A stretch of 64,000 nucleotides of DNA. It comes from Microbacterium sp. Au-Mic1. GTDB taxonomy: Bacteria; Actinomycetota; Actinomycetes; Actinomycetales; Microbacteriaceae. The position numbers were made by a program, and so were the translations under genes. Positions 1 through 8,443 of this stretch are shown here, one piece after another. The notes below the pieces were generated by a model. The model made no database searches. It was not told the DNA's origin and was given only the letters and a program-made list of their open reading frames with translations. Each line of letters opens with the position of its first letter. The first letter of the stretch is position 1. Location of the stretch: the NCBI RefSeq assembly GCF_021341785.1, contig NZ_JAJTTF010000010.1, positions 1-64,000 of the forward strand. The letters run 5' to 3'.

Positions 1-277
1 CCTTGGCTGCGGACTCCTTCGCCTCCTCGGCCGCGGCCTCCGCCTTGGCCGCGCCCGCCTTCTCCGCCGCCGACTTCGCGGCCGCAGTGCGTGCCGCGCT
101 CGTTCGTGCCGCCGTGCGCTTAGCGGCCGCGGAACGCGCCGCCGCCGCCTGGCTCTCCGCCTTCACCCGCGCCGTCTGCGCGGTCGTCGCTCTGGCGGCG
201 CCGGACGGCGAGCGCCGAGGCTTTGTCGGAGGAGAGGAATCCTTGGGCGCGCGAGGGTCATTGGGAGCTCCGGTCAT
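1..277 (-). CDS. Ala/Lys-rich low-complexity protein, N-terminal part (cut by window edge)
   Basis: Only the first 92 codons lie in the window; the gene runs off the left edge. The translated part begins MTGAPNDPRAPKDSS and soon becomes a repetitive run of Ala with Lys, Arg, Ser and Glu (for example AAKSAAEKAGAAKAEAAAEE). That is the composition of histone-H1-like DNA-binding tails or of a long amphipathic helix. No catalytic domain is visible. The ATG at 277 is chosen because a -10-like TACCGT lies 7 nt before it, the leaderless arrangement seen at many genes here. It is divergent from the cytidylyltransferase. Function unknown; a nucleoid-associated or surface protein are both possible. Confidence 0.6.
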   Translation of the reverse strand, partial: MTGAPNDPRAPKDSSPPTKPRRSPSGAARATTAQTARVKAESQAAAARSAAAKRTAARTSAARTAAAKSAAEKAGAAKAEAAAEEAKESAAK

Positions 278-284
278 GCCCTTC

Positions 285-290
285 ACGGTA
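285..290 (-). promoter_or_regulatory. -10 hexamer TACCGT for the gene starting at 277
   Basis: TACCGT read on the minus strand ends 7 nt before the ATG, so transcription would begin at or next to the start codon (leaderless mRNA). No clear -35 box. Confidence 0.4.
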
Positions 291-517
291 GCAACCGGCG
301 GTGAGGTGCACGGGGCCGACGACCCGAAGTGACGGGATCCGACGCACAGGATGTCGCCCATGACCAACCTGGGAATGAACCGAGCAGTATGTAACGGAAT
401 GGCATCGCACCCTCTCTGCGCATGAAGGACTCAGGGCGGATCGATACCATGATCTCCGGCACGAGGAAGTGTCCCATCGGTGACGTAACCGTGAACACAC
501 GTAACAGGAGTATTTCT

Positions 518-1210
518 GTGACTCTTCAGACCATCATTCTCGCTGCCGGGATGGGCTCGCGCCTCGGGCGCTCCCTCCCGAAGCCGCTGACCGAGCTCAA
601 CGACGGGCGTTCGATCATGCGGCAGCAGCACGACAACATCCACGCCGCTTTCGGCGACGACGTGCGCATCACGACCATCGTGGGCTATCGTGCGGAGACG
701 ATCATCGAGGCGTTCCCCGATGTGAACTACGTGCACAACGAGCGCTACGACCAGACCAACACCTCCAAGAGCCTCCTGCGCGGCCTCGCCGCCACGGGCC
801 GCAAGGGTGTGCTCTGGATGAACGGCGACGTCGTGTTCGACCCGCGCATCCTGGGACGCGCGATCGCCTACATCGAGCGCGACCAGTCCTTCGTCACGGT
901 CAACACCGCCAAGGTCAGCGACGAAGAGGTCAAGTACACGGTCGACACCGAGGGCTTCATCAAGGAGCTCTCCAAGACCGTCAAGGGCGGCATCGGCGAA
1001 GCCGTCGGAATCAACTACATCTCGTCCCGCGACAAGCAGGCGTTCATGCGCCAGCTGCAGCGCGTGGACGACCAGGACTACTTCGAGCGCGGGCTCGAGC
1101 TCGCGATCGTCGAGAACGGCCTGCTGCTCGAGCCGATGGACATCTCCGACCTGTACGCGGTCGAGGTGGACTTCGCCGAGGACCTGGAGCGCGCGAACCT
1201 CTTCGTCTGA
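518..1210 (+). CDS. Phosphocholine cytidylyltransferase-family nucleotidyltransferase (LicC-like)
   Basis: A 230-residue nucleotidyltransferase of the NTP_transferase fold. The signature LAAGMGSRLG followed by LPKPLTEL at the N terminus is the nucleotide-binding loop and lysine of sugar-nucleotide and choline-phosphate cytidylyltransferases. Later acidic motifs (MNGDVVFD, VEVDF) fit the metal-binding aspartates. The GTG at 518 has a CAGGAG Shine-Dalgarno 7 nt upstream; an upstream in-frame extension to 422 has no ribosome site and is not used. Family members activate phosphocholine or a sugar phosphate with CTP for surface polymer decoration. That fits the two CDP-glycerol transferases about 4 kb downstream. 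The substrate cannot be read from sequence. A strong terminator follows. Confidence 0.85.
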   Translation: MTLQTIILAAGMGSRLGRSLPKPLTELNDGRSIMRQQHDNIHAAFGDDVRITTIVGYRAETIIEAFPDVNYVHNERYDQTNTSKSLLRGLAATGRKGVLWMNGDVVFDPRILGRAIAYIERDQSFVTVNTAKVSDEEVKYTVDTEGFIKELSKTVKGGIGEAVGINYISSRDKQAFMRQLQRVDDQDYFERGLELAIVENGLLLEPMDISDLYAVEVDFAEDLERANLFV

Positions 1211-1226
1211 CGCTCCTCACGCAGAG

Positions 1227-1262
1227 AGAGCCCGTGCCGCGACTGCCGCGCACGGGCTCTTT
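1227..1262 (+). terminator. Rho-independent terminator after the cytidylyltransferase
   Basis: Perfect 11-bp inverted repeat AGAGCCCGTGC / GCACGGGCTCT (1227-1237 and 1250-1260) with a 12-nt loop and a short T run directly after. It lies 17 nt past the stop codon. Confidence 0.85.
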
Positions 1263-1296
1263 CCGCATTGCGAGCGTTCTCGCAGGGCCGTCGACA

Positions 1297-1302
1297 TAGG
1301 CT
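1297..1302 (+). promoter_or_regulatory. -10 hexamer TAGGCT for the gene at 1310
   Basis: TAGGCT ends 7 nt before the ATG at 1310, predicting a leaderless transcript and supporting that start over an earlier in-frame TTG at 1268. Confidence 0.5.
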
Positions 1303-1309
1303 CTGCTCC

Positions 1310-2305
1310 ATGGGGCGAAAAGAAGGCAAGGGCAGGGACGACAGCACGATCCATCGGATCCACTCCCTGCCGGATGACGCGCCCTGGGCGGGCGGCCTTC
1401 CGCCCACCGGATCCTCGGAGCACCCCGCCCACATCCGCGGCCTCGACCGCGTCCTGGCCGTGCAGCGGCCGCTCGTGCTGGCGCACATCCGCAGCATCCG
1501 GCTGCGCCACCCCGACGCGACTCCGGCGCAGATCATCACGCTGCTGGAGCGGCGCTACCTCGCCGCCGTCACGACCGGCGGTGCGGCGGTCGGAGCGACC
1601 GCGGTGATCCCCGGGATCGGCACGGGAGTGACCCTCGCCCTCTCCGGCGTCGAGACGGCAGGGTTCGTCGAGACCACGGCCCTGTTCGCCCAGTCGATCG
1701 CCGAGGTGCACGGCATCACGGTGACGAACCCCGATCGCGCGAGAGCCCTCGTGATGACCCTCATGCTCGGCAAGGAGGGGGTGGATCTGATCCGTCAGCT
1801 CGCCGGGCAGGCCGGGGGCAAGGGGGTGGGCCGGCCCGCCTACTGGGGCGAGCTCGTGACGAAGTCGCTGCCGCGCGCCGCCGTGGGGCCGCTCGCGGAT
1901 CGGCTGAAGAGCATGCTCATCAAGCAGTTCGCCGGCGTGGGCGGCGCATCGTTCCTCGGGAAGGCGCTGCCTTTCGGCGTCGGTGCGGTGATCGGCGGCG
2001 CGGGGAACCACGTGCTCGGCCGCAGGGTGCTCGCCAGTTCGCATCGAGCGTTCGGCCTTCCGCCCCAGGCGCTGCCCGCGGAACTCGAACCCGTGCCGGG
2101 CGCGCGACGCATCGAGCACCGGATCGCCCGCGGTGCGCAGCTGGCAGGATCGGCCGTGGCCGGAGCGGCCGGCAGCGCCGCTCGAGGCGTCGGCTTCGTC
2201 GGCCGCAAGGCCGTGGAATCGCTGCACCGCAAGCCCGCGCCGATCTCCGCCCCGGAGGCTCCGGGACCCGAGCTGCACCCGATGGAGCCCGACCGCGACC
2301 TCTGA
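1310..2305 (+). CDS. Conserved hypothetical protein with glycine-rich hydrophobic segments (EcsC-like in appearance)
   Basis: 331 residues. The N-terminal ~100 are charged and helical. Then comes a hydrophobic glycine/alanine-rich stretch (TGGAAVGATAVIPGIGTG, residues ~85-105) and a second one near residue 210 (KALPFGVGAVIGGAG). The layout of amphipathic helices around a GxGT loop resembles EcsC-family and other peripheral membrane proteins, but this is resemblance only. The C-terminal ~50 residues are Pro/Ala-rich and probably disordered. It stands alone between a terminator and a small hypothetical gene. I do not recognise a function. Confidence 0.75.
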   Translation: MGRKEGKGRDDSTIHRIHSLPDDAPWAGGLPPTGSSEHPAHIRGLDRVLAVQRPLVLAHIRSIRLRHPDATPAQIITLLERRYLAAVTTGGAAVGATAVIPGIGTGVTLALSGVETAGFVETTALFAQSIAEVHGITVTNPDRARALVMTLMLGKEGVDLIRQLAGQAGGKGVGRPAYWGELVTKSLPRAAVGPLADRLKSMLIKQFAGVGGASFLGKALPFGVGAVIGGAGNHVLGRRVLASSHRAFGLPPQALPAELEPVPGARRIEHRIARGAQLAGSAVAGAAGSAARGVGFVGRKAVESLHRKPAPISAPEAPGPELHPMEPDRDL

Positions 2306-2394
2306 TCGGTCCGCACAGTCGCACGCACACGCGGGTTCTGCACCATGCCCGTGACCGCGGGGCAAGACGTCGTCCCCGCGTCGGCGCCCGCCCC

Positions 2395-2400
2395 TAGCGT
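2395..2400 (+). promoter_or_regulatory. -10 hexamer TAGCGT for the gene at 2407
   Basis: TAGCGT ends 6 nt before the ATG at 2407, the common leaderless spacing in this window. Confidence 0.45.
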
Positions 2401-2406
2401 GACGCC

Positions 2407-2712
2407 ATGACCCGCTCCCCCGGCCCTCCGCAGCCGCTCATCCCCCCTCCGTCGTACCCCGTGCCGTGGGACGTCGACCGCCGCGACCGCACGCACCCGA
2501 TGCTGACGAACCAGGGTGCGGCGGTGCAGTTCGCCCGTGTCTTCGCCCGCACCTCGCGCGATCCGGGGCGCACCCTCCTGTGGGGACATGTCGAGCACGG
2601 CGACCAGCTGGAGGTGTGCCTGTGCGACACGGACGTCGACGACGTCGTCGTCACGCTCGCCTGGTTCCGCCCCGAGGACGGGCGGGAGTACATCTGGCGA
2701 TTCGTCGTGTGA
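2407..2712 (+). CDS. Small hypothetical protein (101 aa)
   Basis: A 101-residue soluble protein with a proline-rich start, then HPMLTNQGAAVQFARVF and a C-terminal half rich in Asp, Trp and Val (LEVCLCDTDVDDVVVTLAWF). No known motif. Third-position G/C is as high as in neighbouring genes, and the start sits 6 nt after a -10-like hexamer, so it is probably real. It has its own apparent promoter and is not clearly in an operon. Function unknown. Confidence 0.6.
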   Translation: MTRSPGPPQPLIPPPSYPVPWDVDRRDRTHPMLTNQGAAVQFARVFARTSRDPGRTLLWGHVEHGDQLEVCLCDTDVDDVVVTLAWFRPEDGREYIWRFVV

Positions 2713-2780
2713 ACCGAGGCACGGGTCGGATCGACGAAGGACGACTGCACCGTGCCGAGCCTGTTCGGTGCTGCTCGGAG

Positions 2781-2799
2781 GCCGGAGTGCGACTCCGGC
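2781..2799. terminator. Compact hairpin between the small gene and the sugar porter
   Basis: GCCGGAGT / ACTCCGGC with a 3-nt loop: 8 perfect base pairs, 68 nt after the upstream stop. There is no T run, so it may be a weak terminator or an operator for the following transporter. Confidence 0.4.
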
Positions 2800-2881
2800 G
2801 TGAACGCCCCCATCGGGTCCGACGGCCTGGTGTACTCTCGAATCCCTCCCTGGGAGACTCCTGAGCACGAAGGACGGGATC

Positions 2882-4261
2882 ATGAGCTCAGCACTGACCG
2901 GCAACAGCCGCACGACCCGCCTGGCGCTCCTCGTGGGCGTCGCCGCCGCGACCGTCGGCATCATCTACGGCTACGACTCGTCGAACATCGGCGGGGCCAT
3001 GCTGTACCTCGCCAAGGACTTCCACCTCGACGCCGCCGGGCAGTCGTGGGTCACGACCACGGTCGTGATCGGCGAGATCCTCGGGGCTCTGTGCGGTGGC
3101 GCGCTCGCCAACCGGATCGGCCGCAAACCCACCATGGTCGCGGTCGCCCTGTGCTTCGCGCTGTTCTCCCTGCTGTCGGGTGTCGCCCCGTTCCTGTGGG
3201 TGCTCGTGGTCGCCCGGTTCCTGCTCGGACTGACGATCGGCATCTCGGTCGTCGTGGTCCCGGTCTTCGTGGCCGAGTCGGCGCCCACCCGCTCCCGCGG
3301 CGCGTTCCTCGTGCTCTACCAGGTTGCCACCGTGTCCGGCATCATCCTCGGTTATCTCGTGGCGATGGCGCTGGCTCCGACCGAGAGCTGGCGGTGGATG
3401 CTGGGACTCGCGGCGATCCCCGGCGTGATCATCACCCTCGTGCTGCTGCGGCTGCCCGACACGGCCCGCTGGTACGTGATGAAGGGCCGCACGGCCGAGG
3501 CACGGACGACCCTCGCCCGGATCGAGGGCCCGGAGGTCGACGTCGACGCCGAGATCGAGACGATCACCGCCGGTTTCGCGGCCGCGCACACCACGTCCTG
3601 GCTCGACCTGCTGCGCAAGCCCTTCCTGCGCGCGACACTGTTCGTCGTAGGGCTGGGCTTCTTCGTGCAGCTGACCGGCATCAACGCGATCGTCTACTAC
3701 AGCCCGCGCATCTTCGAGGCGATGGGCTTCACCGACGACATCGTCAAGCTCGGCCTCTCCGCCCTGGTGCAGGTGGCGGGCCTGGTCGCGGTGTTCATCG
3801 CGCTGCTCGTGATCGACCGGATGGGTCGCCGGCCCGTGCTGCTCATCGGCATCGGCACCATGATCCTGGCCAATCTGCTGCTGGTCATCGTCTTCGCGAT
3901 CGGCGGTGGCCACTTCGACGGTGCGCTCACGATCGCCGGCTTCATCGGTCTCGTGCTGTTCACCGCGGGCTTCACCTTCGGCTTCGGATCCCTGGTCTGG
4001 GTCTACGCCGGTGAGGCCATGCCCGCACACCTGCGCTCCCTCGGTGCGAGCGTGATGCTCACGAGCGATCTCGTCGCCAACGTCATCGTGGGCGCGTTCT
4101 TCCTCACGATGCTGAACGCTCTGGGAGGCGCCGGCGCCTTCGCCGTGTTCGGGGTGATCGCGATCATCGCCTTCTTCTTCGTGGTGTGGCTGGCGCCCGA
4201 GACCAAGGGCCGTCCTCTCGAGGACATCGGTCGGTATTGGGAGAACGGCGGGCGCTGGTAA
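2882..4261 (+). CDS. Sugar porter family MFS transporter
   Basis: 459 residues with 12 hydrophobic spans. It carries sugar-porter signatures: GRKPTM in the loop after helix 2, a PVFVAESAPTRSRG motif after helix 4, a degenerate PESPR-type motif (PDTARW) before the central loop, QLTGINAIVYYSP in helix 7, RMGRRPVL after helix 8, and PETKGRPLEDI at the C terminus. Such proteins import hexoses, pentoses or polyols with protons. The start ATG has GAAGGA 7 nt upstream. A possible -10 TACTCT at 2833-2838 would give a 40-nt leader. No sugar-catabolic gene is next to it, so the substrate is not predictable. Confidence 0.93.
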   Translation: MSSALTGNSRTTRLALLVGVAAATVGIIYGYDSSNIGGAMLYLAKDFHLDAAGQSWVTTTVVIGEILGALCGGALANRIGRKPTMVAVALCFALFSLLSGVAPFLWVLVVARFLLGLTIGISVVVVPVFVAESAPTRSRGAFLVLYQVATVSGIILGYLVAMALAPTESWRWMLGLAAIPGVIITLVLLRLPDTARWYVMKGRTAEARTTLARIEGPEVDVDAEIETITAGFAAAHTTSWLDLLRKPFLRATLFVVGLGFFVQLTGINAIVYYSPRIFEAMGFTDDIVKLGLSALVQVAGLVAVFIALLVIDRMGRRPVLLIGIGTMILANLLLVIVFAIGGGHFDGALTIAGFIGLVLFTAGFTFGFGSLVWVYAGEAMPAHLRSLGASVMLTSDLVANVIVGAFFLTMLNALGGAGAFAVFGVIAIIAFFFVVWLAPETKGRPLEDIGRYWENGGRW

Positions 4262-4271
4262 TCCGGCGCGC

Positions 4272-4305
4272 CCGGAGCCTGCGCCCTGGGGCCACGCAGG
4301 TCCGG
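4272..4305 (+). terminator. Hairpin after the sugar porter gene
   Basis: CCGGAGCCTGCG pairs with CGCAGGTCCGG (11 bp with one bulged G) around a 12-nt loop, 10 nt past the stop. No T run. It ends 17 nt before the next start codon, so it could also affect the glycosyltransferase leader. Confidence 0.45.
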
Positions 4306-4322
4306 CATGAAAGGATCGACGC

Positions 4323-5429
4323 GTGAGCCATCGCGATCCGTCCTCCCCCGACGCGGGCGCCCCGCTGTCCGGCGCGGGCGTGTCGTTCGTGATGCCGGTC
4401 CTCAATGAACGCGCCTACCTCGAGCATGCCGTGGCATCGGTCCTCGCGCAGGACGTGGATGGACCGACCGAGCTCGTGCTGGCGCTGGGCCCGTCCTCCG
4501 ACGGCACCACGGAACTGGCCGAGCGCATGGCCGCGCGCGAGCCACGACTCCGGATCGTGCACAACCCCGCCGCCGACATCCCGGTCGGGCTGAACGCCGC
4601 GATCCGCGCCAGCAGGTATCCCACCGTCATCCGCGTGGACGCGCACTCCGAGCTCTCGTCCGGATACGCCGCACGCGCGCTGGCCACCCTCGAACGCACC
4701 GGAGCGGGGAACGTCGGCGGCGTGATGCGCGCCGACGGTCGCACACCGTTCCAGGCCGCCGTCGCCCGCGCCTACAACTCCCCGGTCGGTCTCGGCGGCG
4801 GCAGCTACCACGGCGGCACCCGGGAAGGCAGGGCGGAGTCCGCGTACCTGGGCGTCATGCGCCGTGCCGTCCTCGACGAGGTCGGGCTCTTCGACGAGTC
4901 CATCCGACGCGGTGAGGACTGGGAGCTGAACCTCCGGATCCGTCAGGCCGGGCACACGGTGTGGTTCGATCCGCAGCTCGCGGTGACGTACTGGCCGCGG
5001 GAGAGCTGGATCCGACTCGCCCGCCAGTTCCGCTCCACGGGCGCCTGGCGTGGCGAGCTGGTGCGGCGCTACGGCCGCAGCAACGGGGTGCGCTTCTTCG
5101 CGCCGCCCGCTCTGCTCGTGATCCTGGCGCTCGCGGTCGTCGTCGCAGTGCTGCAGCTGACCGGGGTGCTCACCGGCGTCGGCTCGATCGCCGCCTCCGC
5201 CGTGTATCTGCCGCTCATCGCCTATGCGCTGCTCGTCATCGCGATGGCGCTCACTCCCGCGCGCCCCACGGACCCGTCGCGCAGCCCACGAGAGCGCCTC
5301 TGGACGCTCGCCGTGCTGCCGACCATGCACCTCTCCTGGGGGCTGGGCTTCCTCATGGGGGTGCTGCGCGGCGCGCACGACACCGTCGACACCTCGCGGC
5401 TCGGCTCTCGCAACACACCGCTGCCCTGA
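4323..5429 (+). CDS. Family 2 glycosyltransferase with C-terminal membrane segments
   Basis: 368 residues. The N-terminal GT-A domain has SFVMPVLNERAYLEHAV at the start, IRVDAHSEL as the metal-binding DxD-like region (~residue 100), and RRGEDWELNLRIRQAG (the ED acid/base region, ~residue 198). The C-terminal third has two hydrophobic helices (~260-315) and another near 340, so it is membrane-bound. It resembles ExoA/succinoglycan-type synthases. The GTG start has AAGGA 7 nt upstream. It converges on the two polyol-phosphate transferases, consistent with a role in a surface polysaccharide. Sugar donor and acceptor unknown. Confidence 0.9.
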   Translation: MSHRDPSSPDAGAPLSGAGVSFVMPVLNERAYLEHAVASVLAQDVDGPTELVLALGPSSDGTTELAERMAAREPRLRIVHNPAADIPVGLNAAIRASRYPTVIRVDAHSELSSGYAARALATLERTGAGNVGGVMRADGRTPFQAAVARAYNSPVGLGGGSYHGGTREGRAESAYLGVMRRAVLDEVGLFDESIRRGEDWELNLRIRQAGHTVWFDPQLAVTYWPRESWIRLARQFRSTGAWRGELVRRYGRSNGVRFFAPPALLVILALAVVVAVLQLTGVLTGVGSIAASAVYLPLIAYALLVIAMALTPARPTDPSRSPRERLWTLAVLPTMHLSWGLGFLMGVLRGAHDTVDTSRLGSRNTPLP

Positions 5430-5468
5430 CCGGCGGGCGGATGCGCTCCGTCGAGGGCGCGGCGGCTG

Positions 5469-6923
5469 TCAGGCCTCCAGCCAGCCCAGGTCCAGGATCC
5501 GGTCGACCACGCGCACCGAGGCGGACCCGTCGTCGCGTCCATTGAACTGCGCCTGCCAGGCGACGTACGCGGCCGCGTGCGCCGCCACCGCCGACACATC
5601 GGAGAGCGCCGCGACCAGCTCCTCCTGCGTCCGCAGGAGCGGCCCGGGCGCACGTGCGGCCAGGTCGAAGTAGAAGCCGCGCAGTTTGCCGCGGTAGTGC
5701 TCGAGATCCGGCACCAGGAAGTACATCGGCTTGCCCGTCGCGCTGAAGTCGAACATGACGGAGGAGTAGTCGGTGACCAGGGCATCGGCGACGAGCAGCA
5801 GCTCGGCCGTGTCGGGGTAGCCGGTGACGTCGATCACGCGGGATCCGGCCTGGTCGCGCCCCGGGCGGATCGTGCGGGAGTGCCCGCGCACGAGCACGAC
5901 CGCATCGGCGGCCGCCGCGAGCGCGTTCGGATCCAGGAAGTCCACCATCTCGGAGCGGTCGTCGCGCCAGGTCGGCGCATACAGCAGCACCCGCTCGTCC
6001 TCCCCGATCCCGAGCGCCGTGCGGATGCGTGCGGCATCGCCCGTCAGGAGCACGTCGTTGCGCGGATAGCCGTCGACCCAGATCGGCTTGCGCAGGAACG
6101 CGTAGGCCTTGCGCAGCACGCGCTCCGCATAGGGGTTCTGCGCGAGCAGCACGTCCCAGCGCCGCGACTCGCGGATGACCGCGAGCCAGCGCCGGGGGTG
6201 CAGCCCAGGGCGGTGCAGAGCCAGGCGCTTGAGCGGGGTGCCGTGCCAGGTCTGCAGCACGCGCTGGCCGGGCTTGCGGTCGAAGCGCCGGCGCAGCCAG
6301 TCGTTCACGACGAGCAGCCGCGCGTCCGCGCGCGCCCGCCACCACTCCGGCGACCCTTCGACGACCGCGATCGCTCCCTCGGGCACGGGGACGGACAGGT
6401 CCACGACGCTCCAGTACCGGACCACACCGGGTGCGCGTCGCGCGAGCTCGCGGTCGATCGCACCGGGATTGCAGCCACTGGACTGCCCGTAGAAGGCCTC
6501 GAAGAACACCGCGTTCTCGCGGGCGCCGGGCAGTGCCGCATAACGGCCCTCCAGCGCGAGGCGGCCCTCGGCGGTCTCGTAGGCGGGATCGATCGGCGGC
6601 GCGATGCGCACCGCCCCGCCCGCAGCGGCCACACGGAGTCCGGCCAGCAGCGTGCTCTCGATCTCGAGGTCATCGACCGGCACTCCGTCCACGGTGACGG
6701 CGTAGTCCCCGCTCGGCAGCGGAAGCTCGGCCCCGCCCCATCGCGAGGCCCGCAACGGGAGCGTGGCGTTCCACGCATCCGGACCGTCCTCGGCGATGCG
6801 CGCGGTCACGACGGCACGGCGGCCGGCGAGCTCGACCTCGCCCGGCGCGGAGCCCTCCCCCGTGACAAGCAACGCCTGCCGCTCCTCATCGACGCGGATG
6901 GACGTGACGCGGGGGGTCGTCAT
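5469..6923 (-). CDS. CDP-glycerol glycerophosphotransferase family protein (TagF/TagB-like)
   Basis: 484 residues. The first ~140 form a beta-rich domain of unknown role. The rest is the Glyphos_transf domain: QTWHGTPLKRLALH (catalytic His, ~residue 237), DGYPRNDVLL, LLYAPTWRDD, VLVRGHS (second His) and VTDYSSVMFDF. These enzymes transfer glycerol- or ribitol-phosphate from the CDP-activated form to a wall teichoic acid chain at the inner membrane face. Its start overlaps the stop of the upstream paralogue by 4 nt (ATGA), so the two are translationally coupled. In a Microbacteriaceae cell this could make a teichoic-acid-like or polyol-phosphate polymer. Confidence 0.9.
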   Translation of the reverse strand: MTTPRVTSIRVDEERQALLVTGEGSAPGEVELAGRRAVVTARIAEDGPDAWNATLPLRASRWGGAELPLPSGDYAVTVDGVPVDDLEIESTLLAGLRVAAAGGAVRIAPPIDPAYETAEGRLALEGRYAALPGARENAVFFEAFYGQSSGCNPGAIDRELARRAPGVVRYWSVVDLSVPVPEGAIAVVEGSPEWWRARADARLLVVNDWLRRRFDRKPGQRVLQTWHGTPLKRLALHRPGLHPRRWLAVIRESRRWDVLLAQNPYAERVLRKAYAFLRKPIWVDGYPRNDVLLTGDAARIRTALGIGEDERVLLYAPTWRDDRSEMVDFLDPNALAAAADAVVLVRGHSRTIRPGRDQAGSRVIDVTGYPDTAELLLVADALVTDYSSVMFDFSATGKPMYFLVPDLEHYRGKLRGFYFDLAARAPGPLLRTQEELVAALSDVSAVAAHAAAYVAWQAQFNGRDDGSASVRVVDRILDLGWLEA

Positions 6924-8230
6924 GCGGTTCCCTTCGGGGCGGGGGTAGGAGATACGCGGGTCGTCGCGGCGGGGACCGGCACGGCCCGGCCGGTGGCCGC
7001 GCCGGTGCGCGCGAGGATCGCGGCGAGCACCCGTGCGGTGTTGCCGCCGTCGCGGTGCGCGTGCATGTGCGCACTGAGATCTCGGGAGAGGCCGGACCGG
7101 CGCTCGAACTCCGCGCCGTCCTCCAGGGTCGCCTGCAGCTGCGCCGCGGCGGCGGTCCAGTCCGCGGCGGGGTCGGGGCCGGCGACCTCGGCGTAGTCGC
7201 CGTAGAAGCCGCGCGAGGTCGCATACGCGACCGGATCGGGGGCGAGGTAGATCACCGGCATGGCGAGCAAGCCGACGTCATAGGCCATCGACGAGTAGTC
7301 GGTCACGAGCACATCGATCGCCGGCAGCACCGGCGTGATGTCGGGCACGAGAGCCGAGCCGATCGCCCGAACGCGCTCCGAGGGCACGGGAGGGCGGTAC
7401 TCGCCCTCGCCCAGCGGATGCGAACGCACCAGCAGCACGCTGTCGGTGCGTTCGAGGACCTCGAGGATCCGCTCCCACTCCGCCTCGCTCGGCACGGCGG
7501 GGTCGGGGGCGCCGTCGCGCCACGTCGGCGCGTACAGCACCACACGGGCGCCGTCGGCGATCGCGCCGACCGCGGCATCGCGGCGCGCGACCGCATCGGC
7601 GCGACGTCGGGCTGCGTCCCCGGTGGAGAGCACGTCGACGCGCGGTTCGCCGGTGACGAGCACCTGCTGCACGCCCAGCCCGAATGCCGACTCCAGGCGC
7701 CCTCGGGAGCGGTCGGACGCCGCGGGCAGCACGCGGATGCGCCGGCTCTGGGCACGGTAGAGCAGCCCGAGCAGCTTCTGCAGCGGCACGAAGCCGGGCA
7801 GGAACGCGCTCTGCACGGTCGCCGGGGAATCCAGCCCGATGCGCTTGAGCGGGATCCCGTGCCAGAGCTGGACGAGGTAGGCGCCCGATGTCGCATAGCG
7901 GTTGACGTCGCCGAATCCGTGGGTGACGACGACCACGCCGGCACGAGCCGTGGCCCACCAGCCGCGAAGTCCGTTCTTCGGGATCGCGCGGATGCCGAAG
8001 GCTGCGGCGTCGCGCTGCTCGCGCTCGGATCCGGTGAGCCAGAGCGGCTGCAGACCCGCTTCGCTCGCTGCCCGCCAGAGAGCGAGGGCTCCGTCGCCGA
8101 TCCCCGCGCCGCAGCCGATCACCCAGCCCTGCCCGCGCGGGACCAGCAGCGTCCCCACGCGGCCGAGCAGATAGAGCGGGATCCTCAGCAGCTTGCCGGC
8201 GTTGCCCGCACGGAAGGAGAAGGACGCCAC
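6920..8230 (-). CDS. CDP-glycerol glycerophosphotransferase family protein (second copy)
   Basis: 436 residues. A hydrophobic N terminus (IPLYLLGRVGTLLVP) probably holds it at the membrane. The Glyphos_transf motifs are all present: QLWHGIPLKRIGLD, VLYAPTWRDGAP, LLVRSHPLGEG and VTDYSSMAYDVGLL. It is the first gene of a two-gene unit with the paralogue that follows. The two differ in their N-terminal domains, which suggests successive primase-like and polymerase-like steps, as with TagB and TagF; that is inference. GTG start, 6 nt after a TAGGCT -10 box, so likely leaderless. Confidence 0.9.
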   Translation of the reverse strand: MASFSFRAGNAGKLLRIPLYLLGRVGTLLVPRGQGWVIGCGAGIGDGALALWRAASEAGLQPLWLTGSEREQRDAAAFGIRAIPKNGLRGWWATARAGVVVVTHGFGDVNRYATSGAYLVQLWHGIPLKRIGLDSPATVQSAFLPGFVPLQKLLGLLYRAQSRRIRVLPAASDRSRGRLESAFGLGVQQVLVTGEPRVDVLSTGDAARRRADAVARRDAAVGAIADGARVVLYAPTWRDGAPDPAVPSEAEWERILEVLERTDSVLLVRSHPLGEGEYRPPVPSERVRAIGSALVPDITPVLPAIDVLVTDYSSMAYDVGLLAMPVIYLAPDPVAYATSRGFYGDYAEVAGPDPAADWTAAAAQLQATLEDGAEFERRSGLSRDLSAHMHAHRDGGNTARVLAAILARTGAATGRAVPVPAATTRVSPTPAPKGTA

Positions 8231-8236
8231 CCCGCG

Positions 8237-8242
8237 AGCCTA
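8237..8242 (-). promoter_or_regulatory. -10 hexamer TAGGCT for the glycerophosphotransferase pair
   Basis: TAGGCT on the minus strand ends 6 nt before the GTG at 8230. Confidence 0.5.
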
Positions 8243-8346
8243 CCCGTCGACGGGGCCGACGAGGAAAGCCGGCGCGACGTCGGCGGAGCCAGGAGCAGAA
8301 GGAGCGCCGTGCAGGCGGAGCCGATGACCTGGTTGCCCCGTACACG

Positions 8347-8389
8347 CGAAGGACGCCACCCGCGATGTGCTGCGAGGTGGCGTCCTTCG
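8347..8389 (-). terminator. Strong hairpin terminator after the HtrA-like gene
   Basis: A 14-bp perfect stem (8347-8360 with 8376-8389) and a 15-nt loop lie 54 nt past the htrA-like stop. There is no long T run. The left arm shares 14 identical bases (GAAGGACGCCACCC) with 8219-8232 at the start of the downstream transferase gene. Confidence 0.75.
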
Positions 8390-8443
8390 TCGGATGCAAG
8401 ATCCCGGTCGAGTGGGAGCGATGGCCCGATCAGAGGGGGCGGA

